A DNA stretch of 64,000 bases from Prillingera fragicola (lineage: Eukaryota > Basidiomycota > Tremellomycetes > Trichosporonales > Trichosporonaceae). The stretch is from contig BEDY01000009.1 of assembly GCA_002335605.1 (NCBI GenBank), forward strand, positions 1 through 64,000, read 5' to 3'. Shown here one piece after another: positions 1 through 12,035 of the stretch. Every line of letters starts with the position of its first letter. Within the stretch, counting starts at the first letter, position 1. Below the pieces are notes generated by a model. It was not told where the DNA came from and did not search any database. It worked only from the letters and a program-made list of their open reading frames with translations. The position numbers were made by a program, and so were the translations under genes.

Positions 1-339
1 TTGTTCGCTGCACGGTGCGTTGCACCGGCCAAGTGCCACCGCGGGGACTCCAGGTGGAGGTCGCGTGGCCGAAAGACTACGGAAGTATATGAACTACGGA
101 AGCAAACTCGGGCTGGATCGTGACATTATAGTGCGGCGGTAACTCGACAGCAAAACCCCCCCAACGGGCGCGCCGGTCAAGCCAGAATAGAGAAGGTGTC
201 GAAACGCCCCGGAGGATCATGGTTCATGGTATATTAACAGAAGAGAGAGACCAGCGCGCGGTTGGGCTCGGCAAGAAACAATTGTCCCAACGGGCGCGCC
301 CGACAGGTGAGATAAGACAAGGCGAGACATCATCGAGCG

Positions 340-530
340 AGAGAGGGGGGGGGTCGGGCGAGGTGCGGGACCCCGGGCGAGGTTGGAGGCCGGGCGAGGG
401 GCCGACCCCCGGGCGAGGGGATTGTGCCTGGCGGAGGATTTGGAAAAGGGTCCGCGAATTCGCTACGGTGGGCGGGCGAGGTGGCGGAGGGGCGGGCGAG
501 CCCTCGCCCGCCCCCCCGGGCGAGGGCCCG
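340..530 (+). repeat. GGGCGAG-rich G-tract array with a hairpin
   Basis: CGGGCGAG appears seven times within about 180 bases, separated by irregular G-rich spacers. One copy is followed by its inverse CTCGCCC, making a near-perfect hairpin at 491-512. The density of G runs on the plus strand could support G-quadruplexes. It lies about 350-550 bases upstream of the ATG at 889. Confidence 0.7.
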
Positions 531-670
531 AGCCCCCCACGACATGGATGGAAGCACACGGAGGGGCTTCTTGGGGCCAGATCCGATCGACGGGATCAAA
601 TATTTCAGTGGGAGCACGTACCACGTTTAGCATGATCGTCGTCGTCTGGCTCTTTGTCCAAGCGAGTGCC

Positions 671-739
671 TATCTCTCTCTCTGTCGCTCGTTCGTTCTC
701 ACGGTTACATCTCTCTCTCTGTCTCTCTCTCTCTCTCTG
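671..739 (+). promoter_or_regulatory. CT-dinucleotide tracts in the leader
   Basis: Two CT-rich blocks (about 671-690 and 711-739) lie 150-220 bases ahead of the glycosyltransferase-like start codon. Pyrimidine tracts of this kind are typical of fungal core promoters near transcription start sites. The exact role here is inferred. Confidence 0.4.
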
Positions 740-888
740 CTGGAGCATCCTACTTTCAAAATCATCCACCAACAAGCACCCTACGCCAGCAAACCCCTTG
801 CGCTGCCTTAACACTCCACGCGTCCGGATACGCGTCTCACCCGCTAGCTCTGAATCCCACATCTCATCGAGGCAAGCGTCGCGCCGCA

Positions 889-2551
889 ATGCTGCACAAC
901 AGAAGGGTCATCCCATTTGCCGCAGGATCGGTCGTGCTGCTCTTCCTGCTCTACATGTCGAGCGTACACAGCAGCGGGCCATCACTGGGTATCTGGCCCC
1001 AGTCGGGCGAGGCCAGAGGATCGGACAAGAGCCAGCTGGGCAGTCTGGGGTCAAAGGCTGGCTCTTTGTCGTCGTACGGATCGGGTTCCAGCTGGCATCC
1101 ATCCAACTGGGGCGCGAGTCGAGTCAAGGGGCCAAAGCAGGTCAAGACGGGTGGAAAGACTGTTCTTTTCGAAAAGGCGATTCATGATGGTGAGTTACAG
1201 TTTACGGTTGGCGATGGAGTTGTGCCTGCTGACGGCAACGCAGAGGTTACTGGCGCGCTCGCGCACTCGCTGGATATCAGTGGTGTGCCTGTCGAGTTCT
1301 ATGGTGAGTATCCCGAGAACATGAGCACAGACAGGGGTGGCGCTGATGGAACCCAAAGCTGGATTCCGTCACGGATTCCCCGAGGTACTCAAGGAGGCTG
1401 TGAGCTATGAGCCAGAGTTGCACAACCCGGACGACAAGGCTGTCTTTGAGCTGCTCAAGAATGATGAGATTAGGAATCTCGTGTTTACCACTTGTGAGTG
1501 CTGCCGTTTCCTTGCGGCAACGGCAAGGGAGTGACAGCCTGCCTCTTTGGTCTGAGCGTCGCGGTCGACCTAGTCACACACCATTGCTGACAGACCAGGT
1601 ACCGACGGCCTGACCCGCTTCAAAGAGGCAATCATTGCCTCGTCGGTCAACGTCATCTGCACCATCCACCACGCCGGTAGCCCGTTGCTGGCGATGAGCG
1701 ATCACATCAAGGAGCTACTCCACGAGGACCGCATCCAGTTTATCACACTTGGCGAGCATGTGGCCCGGCAGGCCGACCGCGAGTTCATGGAGTTGGCGGA
1801 CAATACCAACGTGGCGTTCTTGGACAAGCTCAAGATGCACGTCTTTATCCCGTCATTCATCTACCCCAAGGATCGCTCTTTCGAAAAGCCAGCCGTGTGG
1901 CCCTCGAACGTGGTCATCCAGGGCAACATTGAAAAGGGCCGCCGCAACTATGACAAGTTTCTCGGCGACATGCTCAAGGCCTTTGATGCTGACCCCAAGC
2001 TCTGGGGCTACAAGATGGACGACGCGACAAAGGCCTATGTTCCTGACGGTGGCCACTCTCCATTTGTCCTCCACCTCTTGGGCCAGAGGAGTCCCCAGTC
2101 CCCCGTCAACGTGCCCCCGGCACTCATCAATGCCGTCGTCTTCCACGAGGGCGTCCCATACAACGAGTACTATGACATTATCGCCAAGACCGACATGCTT
2201 GTGCCAGCCTTTGCCCAGGGCGGCACATTTATCAACACTGCGTCGTCCTCCATGGCCGCGGCGCTGATCACGCGCACGCCCATCCTCGTGTCGCCCCGCC
2301 ACACTGCAGCCTACACCTACATCCAGGGTCCCGCAGCCATCTGGCGTGCAACGAGTGAACGCGAGATGAGCGCGCTCGAGCGTCTCAGGCGTGAGAACCT
2401 CGGATACCCGCCGAGTGACGGCGCCGGCACCCCGCCAGCCGACAAGGACACTGTGCGGCTGTGGGGCGAGCAGCTGAGGGTCCAGTGGGAGCAGTTTGAG
2501 AATGCTCTGCAGGCTGAAAATACCGAGGTCTGGGCAAGGATCCTCAAGTAG
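889..2551 (+). CDS. Membrane-anchored glycosyltransferase-like protein
   Basis: Spliced product of about 500 aa from exons 889-1303, 1359-1493 and 1599-2551; both introns have GTGAGT donors and AG acceptors and keep frame. A short basic N-terminus is followed by one hydrophobic segment (residues about 8-22), as in a type II Golgi protein. A Ser/Gly-rich stem and then a globular domain follow. The C-terminal half contains DMLVPAF, a serine-rich ASSSMA stretch and TPILVSPR. This pattern resembles nucleotide-sugar-binding ends of fungal GT-B-like proteins that I recall, but I cannot name the CAZy family. Inference: a Golgi-lumen sugar transferase acting on wall, capsule or protein glycans. The anchor and splicing are seen directly; the enzymatic role is tentative. 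Confidence 0.6.
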
Positions 2552-3441
2552 GCGGCTTTGGCCTCGACGCGGCCCACGCACCGAGGGCGATGAGGTGAGC
2601 TGGGGGGAGATAATTCGAAGGACACTTTTGGTGCGCGTTTCTGTTGCTGCACACAAACATTATTATCTATATAGACACCCAGACGGGTCTCACAGGAGCT
2701 TGTGTGGTCCTTTGTAACATGCATGGTGGTTGACTACACTGTACAGCTCGGTTTGCAGTGGCCCACAGTGTGAGCGAAGTCACGTGAGAGTACCACGCGT
2801 GCGGCGCACGACGGACACGTTATTGACTAGTCGTCGTTGTGCGTTGCGAATGATAGGACATTGATCTCTGCGCTCACGGATACCCAATCAATGAGTTCCG
2901 TACAACATACATAGGTACACCACAGAACAACATCTCCACAGAACAGTTGCGGATGAACCTTATCGCAGGATAGTGATTTCATGCCGAAGAGTAGACTGGC
3001 CTCACGGATCAACATGACGGCGCTTTCGGGACCAATCTGGGCAGATTGCTATCCAACCTTGTGAGCAACTCAACAACCCACCATGCACTGCACCATGTGG
3101 GGAGTACGGTATCGGCTACTCATACAGTATCAGGTTCATTTTGGCATGTGCAACCGAGGTTCCGACAGTGCTGGGTAAATACGTACTGGTTGGATCAGGG
3201 AGGGGGAGACCCGTGTTGTGGCAGTGTCCGAGCCGATGCTGACGAGCTTGACGAGCAGACGATATTGACGAATGCTACCCCACACACCACCAGCGCTGAC
3301 GAGTGATTACAACGATACCGAGATCACCAAGTGGGCTGCGAGCACTGACTCGTGTGGAGCAGCAATGGTGGTAGTACTTAAGCACGAGGGCCCAAGCATA
3401 CTTGCCCACATCCCACCCCGAAAACCCCGTCACACACAACC
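2552..3441. other. Intergenic region before the aldehyde dehydrogenase
   Basis: No gene or RNA is recognised. It holds the 3' end of the glycosyltransferase-like gene and the promoter of the aldehyde dehydrogenase. The last 50 bases before the ATG are C- and A-rich (CCCACATCCCACCCC and similar), typical of a strongly expressed fungal gene leader. Confidence 0.5.
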
Positions 3442-5011
3442 ATGACCGTCACCAAGTCCACGCACGCCGACCTCGACGTCCCCGGAGTCGGCAAGATCAA
3501 GATCCCCGTCGGTCTGTTCATGTAAGTCTTTACTGCTGTTGGACAAGCCCTAATCAATCAGCAACAACGAGTGGGTTCTGCCCGCCAAGGGCGAGACCTT
3601 TGCGACCGTCAACCCCGCCAACGGCGAGCACCTGATTGACGTCGCCCACGCCTCGGCCGAGGACGTTGACCGCGCGGTCGCTGCCGCCCGCGAGGCCTTT
3701 GAGACCACCTGGGGCAACCACGTGTCTGGCGCCGAGCGCGGCCGCCTGCTCAACAAGATTGCTGACTTGATGGACCGCGACGCAAAGGTCATTGCCGCCC
3801 TCGAGTCGCTCGACTCGGGCAAGGGCATCACCATGGCTGCCGAGGGCGACATTCCCGAGGCCGCTGGCTGCCTGCGCTACTATGCCGGCTTGGCCGACAA
3901 GATCCATGGCCAGACGATCGACACGTTTGGAGGCGACAAGTTTGCCTACACCCTCAGCCAGCCTATCGGTGTCTGCGGCCAGATTATTCCCTGGAACTAC
4001 CCCCTCATGATGTGGTCGTGGAAGATTGCCCCGGCCCTTGCCGCCGGCTGCACCGTCGTCATGAAGCCCTCCGAGCTCACCTCGCTGTCGGCGCTCTACA
4101 TGTGCGACCTCATCAAGGAGGCTGGCCTCCCCGCTGGTGTCTTCAACACGGTCCCGGGTCTCGGCGCTACCACTGGAGAGGCCATTTCGCGCCACCAGGA
4201 CATTGACAAGGTCGCCTTTACCGGCTCGGTGCCTACCGGTCGCCGTATCTCGGTCGCGGCTGCCGAGTCAAACCTGAAAAAGGTCACCCTTGAGCTGGGC
4301 GGCAAGTCGCCTTCGCTCGTGTTCCCGTCGGCCGACCTGGAGCAGGCAGCCAACTGGACCGCCCTCGGCATCTTTTACAACTCTGGACAGGACTGCTGTG
4401 CCTCGTCACGAGTCTACGTCCACGAGAGCGTCTACGACAAGTTTATCGCGCTCCTCAAGGAAAAGGCAGAGACTACCAAGGTCGGCCTGCCCTCGGACGA
4501 GAACACGTCGTTTGGACCCCTCATCTCGGCCGGCCAGCGCGACAAGGTGCTCGGCTACATTGACTCGGCAAGGCAGGAGGGCGCCCAGATTGTCACGGGC
4601 GGCAAGCAGTGGACTGCCACGGCCAACACTGGCTTCTTTGTCGAGCCCACCGTCATCGCCGGCATCAACCAGGGCATGAAGTGCGTGCGCGAGGAGATCT
4701 TTGGACCAGTCATGTCCGTCGGCGTCTTCAAGACCGAGGCCGAGGCCATCAAGCTCGCAAACGACACGACCTATGGTCTCGCCGGCGCAGTGTTCTCCAA
4801 CGAGGCCGCACAGGTCACCCGCGTCGCGGCCGCCATCAACGCCGGCACCGTCTGGATCAACAACTACTCGGGTCTCAGCAGCGGTGTGCCGTTTGGTGGA
4901 TTCAAGCAGTCGGGCATCGGACGTGAGCTCGGTACGGCCGGCCTTGAGGCATACACCCAGACCAAGGCTGTGCACCACAACCTGTCGCAGGTTCTCGAGT
5001 GGCCTTTCTAG
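3442..5011 (+). CDS. NAD(P)+-dependent aldehyde dehydrogenase
   Basis: Two exons, 3442-3521 and 3562-5011, separated by a 40-nt intron with a CTAAT branch site, give 509 aa, a normal ALDH1/2-family length. The spliced join gives LFI-NNEW, the usual start of the ALDH core. FTGSVPTGR (cofactor loop), TLELGGKSP with the general-base Glu at about 271, and SGQDCCA with the catalytic Cys at about 305 are all present. The C-terminal GFKQSGIGRELG motif is intact. There is no clear mitochondrial presequence, so a cytosolic form is likely. It oxidises aldehydes to carboxylic acids, for instance acetaldehyde to acetate or amine-derived aldehydes. The permease and dioxygenase downstream could supply substrates, but that link is inferred. 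Confidence 0.95.
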
Positions 5012-6021
5012 TTGTGGAGTTGAAGTAGTCTAGGGGCTTTAGAAGATTATCATGTATACATTACTGCACACTGCGGCTTCGCGGCATTGCTCCGCCTGTT
5101 TAGTTTTACATCGCCAAGTATAGACAGTGGTATCTCTTGAGAGGAGTCGTGCTTCGTGAATGGGAATTTAATATAATTTCAATGGTGATTAATAAAATCG
5201 ATTATTTAATTTGCACCTGCGGAACCAAGAGCCCATTCACCAAGATTGACATGTAGCCAATGCTGTTGGGGCGTTTACGCAGAAGGGTACCCATGCCAGA
5301 TTCTGCAGATCACTGCAATTGCATCTGAATGCGAAAAGCACGTGAAGTTTGGAGGATGATTCACTATCACAGTCGGTCGCGGTTACTGTACCCAAACGAG
5401 GGAACCGTGAGCCCCGAATTGCTGACGTTTCGGCTCGCCGCACGATTGGAGGAATTCCTCATCCCACTTGCAGAATAATACATGCCATGCACAACCAGTG
5501 GCCGTTACCAACCACATCATCAGGATTACTTTCAACCGTTCCAGAGATATCAGAGAATCCGGCGCTGTTAACGCCACAAACGCCACCGACCTCGTCTACA
5601 CAGACACACACCCACTCTTCGTGTCACAGGGAGACGACAACCCGACCCGACCGATAGCCGATAGGGTTGGTGTCGATAGGGATGATGTCGTTGCGGTCCT
5701 ACCGCCTGCAGCCTGAAAGTGGGAGACGGCAAACTAGTGCGGAGGAGTTTGGGGAGTCGGGTGGCCCGACGTTGTCCGATACAGGACAGCCGTTGCGACT
5801 TGCGGTCGAACCGGGTGGGCACTGGGTCGTCGTGTGTCGCTGCTAATGCGTCTTGTGGCAATGAGGTTGGGCGTCGTAACATGTTGGCAACATTGATTGG
5901 TCTGTGGAAACGCGGAAAGTGGCAGCAATTACCAACTGTTCTTTGTGGCCCAAAAGTGATTACGATTCATCCCTATTCTAACAACTGGAAGCCACCCGCA
6001 ACCCTACGACATCTAACAAAA
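5012..6021. other. Intergenic region between convergent genes
   Basis: About 1 kb between the 3' ends of the aldehyde dehydrogenase (plus strand) and the permease (minus strand). An AT-rich island at about 5165-5212, containing AATAAA and a near-palindrome centred on ATCGAT, stands out against the GC-rich background and may contain the aldehyde dehydrogenase polyadenylation signal. No coding region is supported. Confidence 0.5.
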
Positions 6022-7655
6022 TTACAAAGCACTAATGGGGGGACCCTTGTACACGCGACGCGCGTAGACCATGTACCAAACCGCTGCAAGCGTGATAAAG
6101 CCGCCGAGCACGACACTCGAGTAGTTCATCGTCTCCTTTGTGACCGGGATCGCCGCGGGCATAGAGTAGATGACGAGAGCGAGGGGTGCCCAGATAATGA
6201 CGATAATGTTGCAGACGCGGCCAAAGATGCGCTTGGTGAAGGGTGCGGACGAGATGCTCTTGCGGCCCTCGATCAGGCTGAGAAGAATGGGGAGGGCATA
6301 CGAGGCCATGAATGCGTTGACGGCCGTGGAGACAAACGAGTTGAAGGCGGTGGTACTGCCCAGGTTCAGAAGGCAAAGGAGGCACTGCACAATGAGGCAG
6401 AGAGTGATGGCGTAGGGGACATTGCCGGTGCGGGTGACCTTTGACCAGACGCGCGATCCCGGGACGGCGTGGTCGCGAGAGAACGACCAGAGCTGGCGAG
6501 AGGCGGTGGCGTTGATGCCGACGAGGCAGCAGAAACCGTTGTAGAGCATCATGACCATGAGAACAATGGCGCCAGCATCGCTGCCGAGAATGAGCTTGTA
6601 GGCGTAGGGGAGCACGATGCCGCCGGGTGCCTCGAGGAGGACCTCAGATGACGGCATGGTAAAGGTGAGAGGGAGGATGAAGCCCCAAGCGAGGATGAGC
6701 GAGGCAGGGATAGTGCTGTAGGTGACGGCTTTGGGGACGTTGATCTCGGGCTTGCGTACCTCCTCAGACATGGCGAGAACGAAGCCGGGAGCGGCGTTGG
6801 CGTAACCGGCCGGAAGGAAGCCGATGAAAAAGGTCCAGACTTGGCCCCAGCCAGAGTACTGGGGGTCGTAGTGGGTGAAGGCGTACTTTGCGCTACGGCG
6901 GCCAGCCTTGGCGCGAGCAGACAGGGCGACAATGTGGCCAATCTTGAACGCCCAGAGGATGACAATGTTGACCTTCTCAAGCCAAGTGAGGACAATCGGG
7001 TTCATCATGAGAGGCACGGCGGCGGCGGCGAGCAGAGCATAGGCGATAAGAATGTAGACCCACTGCTCTGGTGCCCAGTCAGGATGAACAATGTTGATAG
7101 TGGCGACAATGTGCTGGGACATGCCAAAGGCAACCGAAGTGGTGGTGAGGAGGACAGCGGTGAGGATCATCCAGCCGTTGATGTACGAAAGCAGGGTGCG
7201 GAAACGTTTAGGCGCAAGCTGGAACGTCCAGTAGTATGCACCAGCAGAGGTCGGCCAGTGTGACGCCAGCTCTCCGAGGGAAAAGGCCACACATCCTTGC
7301 AGTAGAGTGACAATCACGGAACCCCAGACCAGTGTCATGGGTCCACCACCAATGATGCCCGTAGCAAGAGCAGTGCCGTATCCATATGGTACGGCCATGC
7401 CTGAGCGCGTCAGTGTCTGCTCGCTCCACCAGAATATTGCCACTCACAAGTCACCGACATGGCGAAAAGCTCCTTGAACCCACGAGTTCGATGCAACTCT
7501 GCCTTGTAACCAAGCTCGTGAAGCCCCTCATCGCCTTCGAGCTCTTCGGGGGCGGCGACCACTGAAATGTTGCCAGCCTCCTTGAGGCTGGTGGTGCTAT
7601 TATCGACCGACACCGGTACTGATGTTGTGCGAGCTTCAACGTCTTTCTCAAACAT
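6022..7655 (-). CDS. APC-superfamily amino acid/GABA/choline-type permease
   Basis: Exons 7655-7448 and 7400-6022 around a 47-nt intron (GTGAGT...CAG) give 528 aa. The join yields FAMSVTC-MAVPYGYG. The soluble acidic N-terminus (about 65 residues) is followed by roughly twelve hydrophobic segments. GELASHWPTSAGAYYW in the first third and the PGFVLAMSEEV helix in the middle are typical of the fungal amino acid/choline transporter group that includes Uga4 (GABA) and Hnm1 (choline). The substrate cannot be set from sequence alone. It is divergent from the dioxygenase at 8532 with an 876-base shared promoter, so co-regulation is possible. Expected in the plasma or vacuolar membrane. Confidence 0.9.
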
Positions 7656-8531
7656 AATGGAGGATTGAATGTTGGGGGGATGACCTTTTGCTGATGTTCA
7701 ACTCGTTTATGATATGCCATTTCGCAAGACGCTGACAGTCGGATACGGCTTTGATAGGGCCCCGGATGGAGGCTCCAGCGCTGAGCATCAACGGCTAGAC
7801 ATCGGAACCCACTGTTGGCGATTGATGAGATAGGTGCGGGGGTACAGCAGCACTTGCGTACGCAGTGGTGCAACCACGATCTGTTTCACAACGGCGCCAA
7901 CGTGGTGTGCTACTACGGGTAAGTGTCCGGGCTCGTGTTGCCACAGCATAGCGCGTCAAGGCCGTCAATCTCGTCAACTTGACTGTGGTGGCGTCGGAAA
8001 ATGGGCATTCTGCCTGATTAGGCCATCGTCTGTTGTCATGGTTTGTGGTCACGTTGGTGTAATCTCTGTGATTCTTGCTATTGATAGCAAGGTGACCGCT
8101 CCTAGATACGTCGGCCCAGGGCTCCCCACCCCCGCACGACTTCTCCCTTGACGGGTGTTGGGAAGCTCCGTGCCGTGCAACTGCAGTGACGCACGTCGGC
8201 AGCGCCGACGGAGCTCCAAGTGTGGGGTAGTGGGGGAGCGTCAGATCAGGTGACCGCGACGCTGCTCAATGGAGATAGAGGCAATAGTAACCCCCGTCTA
8301 GCTCGTCTTTGAGGGGTCTCGTCAAACTCGTTTGCGATATGGACGGATAGCCCCGTCTACATCGTCTACGTGTGTCCGGCGGTGTCCATCGGCGCCGTTG
8401 GACACCGAGGTTACCTTGGCGTCGTGAGCTCGTGAGCAGCATATATGTGACGGCGCGTTGGGTGCAAGTCTCCTCATCATTCTCAACAAGCACCACCCAA
8501 CAATCAACCTACCTCCACACACCCACACACA
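7656..8531. promoter_or_regulatory. Divergent promoter between permease and dioxygenase genes
   Basis: The region separates two outward-reading starts. HGATAR-type GATA-factor sites are visible at about 7752, 7827, 8078 and 8270. At this length two or three would be expected by chance, so they are only suggestive of nitrogen or iron control. A CATATATG element lies at about 8440, 90 bases ahead of the dioxygenase ATG. No gene is seen inside. Confidence 0.4.
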
Positions 8532-9527
8532 ATGGCTTGCCACAACTACACTCTCGAGGACCTCTGCATCTCGGCGCAGGCGCCTCAGGCTGAGATCAAC
8601 GCTCTTATCGCCAAGATGGGCGCTGTGGTCCTCAAGGGCCTCATCGGCCCTGACGAGATTGCGGCGATGAACAAGGACTTTAAGCCTCACCTCGACGCCC
8701 TTGGCGAGTCTGGCAACCGCGAGCAGTGGGACGGCTCCTTCTTCCCCAACACCTCCAAGAAGGTGCCCGGTCTCCTCGGCAAGTCTGACACGTACGTCAA
8801 CTCGATCCTCCTCAACAAGACTCTGAACGGCATTGCCGACCACGCCCTCACCCGCCGCACCAAGACGACCATGTCCAACCCCGTGCGCCAGTGGTCGACC
8901 TGCCGTCCCCAGCTCAACGTCACTGGCCTCCTCGAGGTCCACCCTGGCGGCAAGGCCCAGGACCTCCACCGTGACGACGCCATCTACCACGACCGCATCG
9001 CCGGCTCGGACGTCTGGAACCCCAAGCAGGAGAAGAGCATCCTTGCCCTCTGCGCCCTGACAAAAGTTACACCGGACAACGGTGGCACCCTCATCGTCCC
9101 CGGCTCGCACATTCGTTCCGACGACCTGCCCCCACCCACCTACGAGGATGCTATCCACGTCGCCGGCGAGCCTGGAGACTGTGTCGTCATCCTCTGCAGT
9201 GTTTACCACGCCGGTGGCGCGAACATTATGAAGGTCGGCGAGACCAACAGTGTGCGCTGCATGGCGCTCTGCGGCTGGAGCTGCGGATACTTGAAGCAGG
9301 AGGAGAACCAGTACCTCCAGCTCTCGACCGAGACGGTCAAGAAGCTCCCCATGGAGGCACAGCGCCTTGCCGGCTGGGACGTCTCGCTGCCTTACCTCGG
9401 CTACGTCAACTGGGGACACCCACTTCTTGCCCTCGGCCACGACCCCAAGACTGTGCCCCAGCTCGACGACTTGTTCTACGACAAGGACCAGTCGGACGCT
9501 CCTGCGCCTGTTGCTATTTCGGCTTAG
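8532..9527 (+). CDS. Phytanoyl-CoA dioxygenase (PhyH) family oxygenase
   Basis: Intronless, 331 aa, with a CACACACACA-type leader before the ATG. It shows the Fe(II)/2-oxoglutarate signature of the PhyH family: His146 and Asp148 in QDLHRDDA, distal His226 in SVYHAGGAN, and Arg242 as the likely 2-oxoglutarate-binding residue. TLIVPGSH before the distal histidine is also typical. The domain fills the whole protein, as in the small fungal PhyH enzymes that hydroxylate, epoxidise or desaturate secondary metabolites. No signal peptide or PTS1 is seen, so it is probably cytosolic. The substrate is unknown. It is divergent from the permease and convergent with the Zn2Cys6 regulator, a layout common in small catabolic or metabolite clusters. 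Confidence 0.88.
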   Translation: MACHNYTLEDLCISAQAPQAEINALIAKMGAVVLKGLIGPDEIAAMNKDFKPHLDALGESGNREQWDGSFFPNTSKKVPGLLGKSDTYVNSILLNKTLNGIADHALTRRTKTTMSNPVRQWSTCRPQLNVTGLLEVHPGGKAQDLHRDDAIYHDRIAGSDVWNPKQEKSILALCALTKVTPDNGGTLIVPGSHIRSDDLPPPTYEDAIHVAGEPGDCVVILCSVYHAGGANIMKVGETNSVRCMALCGWSCGYLKQEENQYLQLSTETVKKLPMEAQRLAGWDVSLPYLGYVNWGHPLLALGHDPKTVPQLDDLFYDKDQSDAPAPVAISA

Positions 9528-9753
9528 AGAGTCGTGGAGCGAACTGTATAGTACGGGGATAGTACACAATTGTATAGAGTCGAGCATTGGCCAAGGCCGT
9601 TTAACATAGGGGATGATGCACAGTTGTGGTTTATGGTGCACTGTGCGCTTGAGCGGCCGTGAGTACTGACCATGCACTCACCAGTGTAATCCTTGCCATT
9701 AAAGGGAGCAGTTGGATTGCGCCGAGAGGTAAACTCAGTACATGCACAGTATG

Positions 9754-12035
9754 TTACAAGATTAGAATAGGCGCATTCTTATTCCAGATGTCAGTCATCT
9801 TCAACTCGTCCTCGCCAGCATCAGCTCGGCGCCACGCCTCATGCGCAATCTTTTGTCAGCCCGGTTCCACATCGGTCAACTTACGCTCTGAACGCATTCA
9901 ATCTCGAGCAGACCACTCGACACCTTGACAAAGTCGATGATGGTCTGCAACCGATCCTGATCTTCCTTATCCAATAGCCCTGCAACGACCAGCATGGGGT
10001 AGATCAAGTTGATCATTGAGCCTGTATGCACAGCCACCTCGGCGAGCAACTCCATGACCGCAGCCGCACTGCGCTGGACAACGGGATCGTCTGCCGGCCG
10101 CTCGAACGCGACGCGCTGGAGATGGCATATCAAGGCGTGGCGAATGAGAAAGTCGCCAAACTGAACTCGCGCAGGGGCAGGGGTGGCATAGATGGTCGCG
10201 AGGTTTACAGTTTCGAGCTGCTCGTACATTGCGTGGCACTCTTGGGCGTATTGAGTTGCCTGTGGGGAGGTGATGTCGTTCCGGTTTGGACGTTTTGCTA
10301 GCAAAGTTGCGAGCTGCTGTCAGTTTGGGCACAAAGGGTGAAGGCCTTACGTCAGTCACCGAGAGGAGGGTGCGGAGGGAGAAGCCAAAGTCGGACTGGA
10401 TCACTTGCTGCGCACACGTGACGTGCTCAATCCATGGACGGTTGCTGTGCGAGAGAAGGTATGGAGAAGTGTCCAGGCTGAGCGCAGCTGCAGTGTGAGT
10501 TAAAGCACGAGGTTGTAGGACTCACCGAATGTGTCGTAGAGAGCCAGATAGACGAGATGCTGCTCGAGCAAGCTGTTGCCCGAGGTTGATACGCGCTCCT
10601 CGTCCAGCATCTTCTTCGGCCCGCCCATGCGCTGGACATAGGCGACGAGCAGCTCTCGCGTGTTACCCCATTGCGGGTCGGCGATGGCGCAGTCTCGCAG
10701 GAGGAACAACCCCAAGAGGATGAGAAATGTCTCGGGGTCATTATACCCTTCTCCCCTCGCAAACGCTTGAATTGGCGCCGCCGCTGCTTGAGCGAACACT
10801 CTTGAACGAGCCATCATCTGGTCATGCTCAGGAGTCGGGTTCATGCCCACATACGCCCTCCTCACAGCACCGAAACTGCGTGCCACAGCCACGAGCGCAC
10901 TGGCCGTAGCGACTTGCTGCGACATGACGACAGGCAACACCTTGCCCTGACCGACAGACTCCACCCCGGAGACCGAGACAATCATCTGGGCCTCCCAGAG
11001 TTTGGCTAGAACACGATCGCAGCGTGCGCGTGCTTCGCGCTTTGTGGGTTGAGCATTGAGCTGGGAGTGTTAGCTTGGCGTGCCAGCGTGCGGCTTACGA
11101 GTGCAGGGGCAGATATAAAGTTGATGCCGTCGAGGAAGAGATCAAACTGGTCAGAGTAGCCTGGCGGCTGGGGCTGCGCGTTGATGACAGAGTGTGGAGG
11201 GGCAGTGTTGAGAAGCGAGGAGGAGGCTTGTTGTCAGTGACTTGCTGGCGTGGACACTCACGGTGTAGGGTCATGGTCCCATTAGGACGGGCTCTTGCGA
11301 CGTGCGACTGCCGCCATGTTGGTGCAATAGTCAACGAGGACGCAGCTGGCGCCAGAGCTGGTGTCGAAGAACCCGAGGCAGGACCTTTAGGCCGCGGTGG
11401 CTTCAACTGGGCATCCATGAATGTTCGAGGGTAGACGCATTGCCGCTCTGGATTACGAGTGCATCGCAAGCAAGCAGGCTGGCGAGGTCAGAAATGCATA
11501 CATGGCTAACGCACCTTTGTTTCGTCACACTTGACACGCTTCATGCGACAGGTAAAGCATCCTGTGCGAGCTCGAGGACCCTTCTTGCCCAGCGCTTGTG
11601 GCTTGGTCGGCGGCGGTGTTGGCTGAGGTGGTGCACCCGCAGGTAGCGCTGGCTGGACCGCACGCGAGTGCCTCTCCGACGACCCTAGGGAAGAGGTAGT
11701 TGCTACGGCGTTCTGACTCGGGCTTATCCAACTGGATGTCAATAATTAGATGGCACCCGAGTCACTTACGAAGAGACTGCGCTGTTGATGGCGACTGGTG
11801 ATGTAACCAGTGTGTGAGGGACGACACTGGGGGTGGCAAGCTGAACAGGAGGCTGCACTGCTATACCGGCTTTGGCTACTTCCAAGGCAATCCTCTCTGC
11901 GAGCCATGCAATCTGCTGATGGTCCCAGGATTGCTGCGAGCAGGCCGAGCAAGCGAGGTGGATGTGGACTGCTCCGCCAACAAGCTGGATTGCGGGCTGT
12001 TCTGGTCGTGGGGGGCTTGATCCCGCCATGGCCAA
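9754..12035 (-). CDS. Zn(II)2Cys6 transcription factor
   Basis: Eight exons (12035-11770, 11731-11515, 11478-11262, 11226-11099, 11060-10526, 10487-10351, 10316-9885, 9849-9754) give about 675 aa; all seven introns are 34-38 nt. The zinc cluster, CFTCRMKRVKC followed after splicing by DETKPACLRC and a last Cys before VYP, sits at about residues 145-176 and is split by intron 2. The spacing C-x2-C-x6-C-x6-C-x2-C-x7-C fits the family. GYSDQFDLFLDG precedes a long helical middle region typical of fungal-specific transcription factors. The N-terminal 90 residues are low in similarity to anything I know, and an alternative upstream start cannot be excluded. It should act in the nucleus, binding CGG-type sites. 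The neighbouring permease and PhyH oxygenase are plausible targets, by inference. Confidence 0.88.

Larger units (their letters stand above)
1..888. other. Upstream region of the first gene: G-rich repeats and CT-rich leader
   Basis: No coding region is supported here. The motif CCCAACGGGCGCGCC occurs at about 160-174 and again at 286-300. From about 340 to 530 the strand is very G-rich and repeats GGGCGAG. From 671 to 739 there are CT dinucleotide runs, a common type of fungal promoter or leader sequence just ahead of the ATG at 889. Reading frames in this stretch translate to low-complexity Pro/Arg/Gly and are not credible genes. Confidence 0.6.

Noticed and set aside
219..811. Frames in the G-rich left end
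   Set aside because: Low-complexity Arg/Pro/Gly peptides that overlap in several frames, a sign of GC bias.
8322..9677. 451-aa minus-strand frame opposite the PhyH oxygenase
   Set aside because: Antisense shadow; the plus frame has all catalytic residues.
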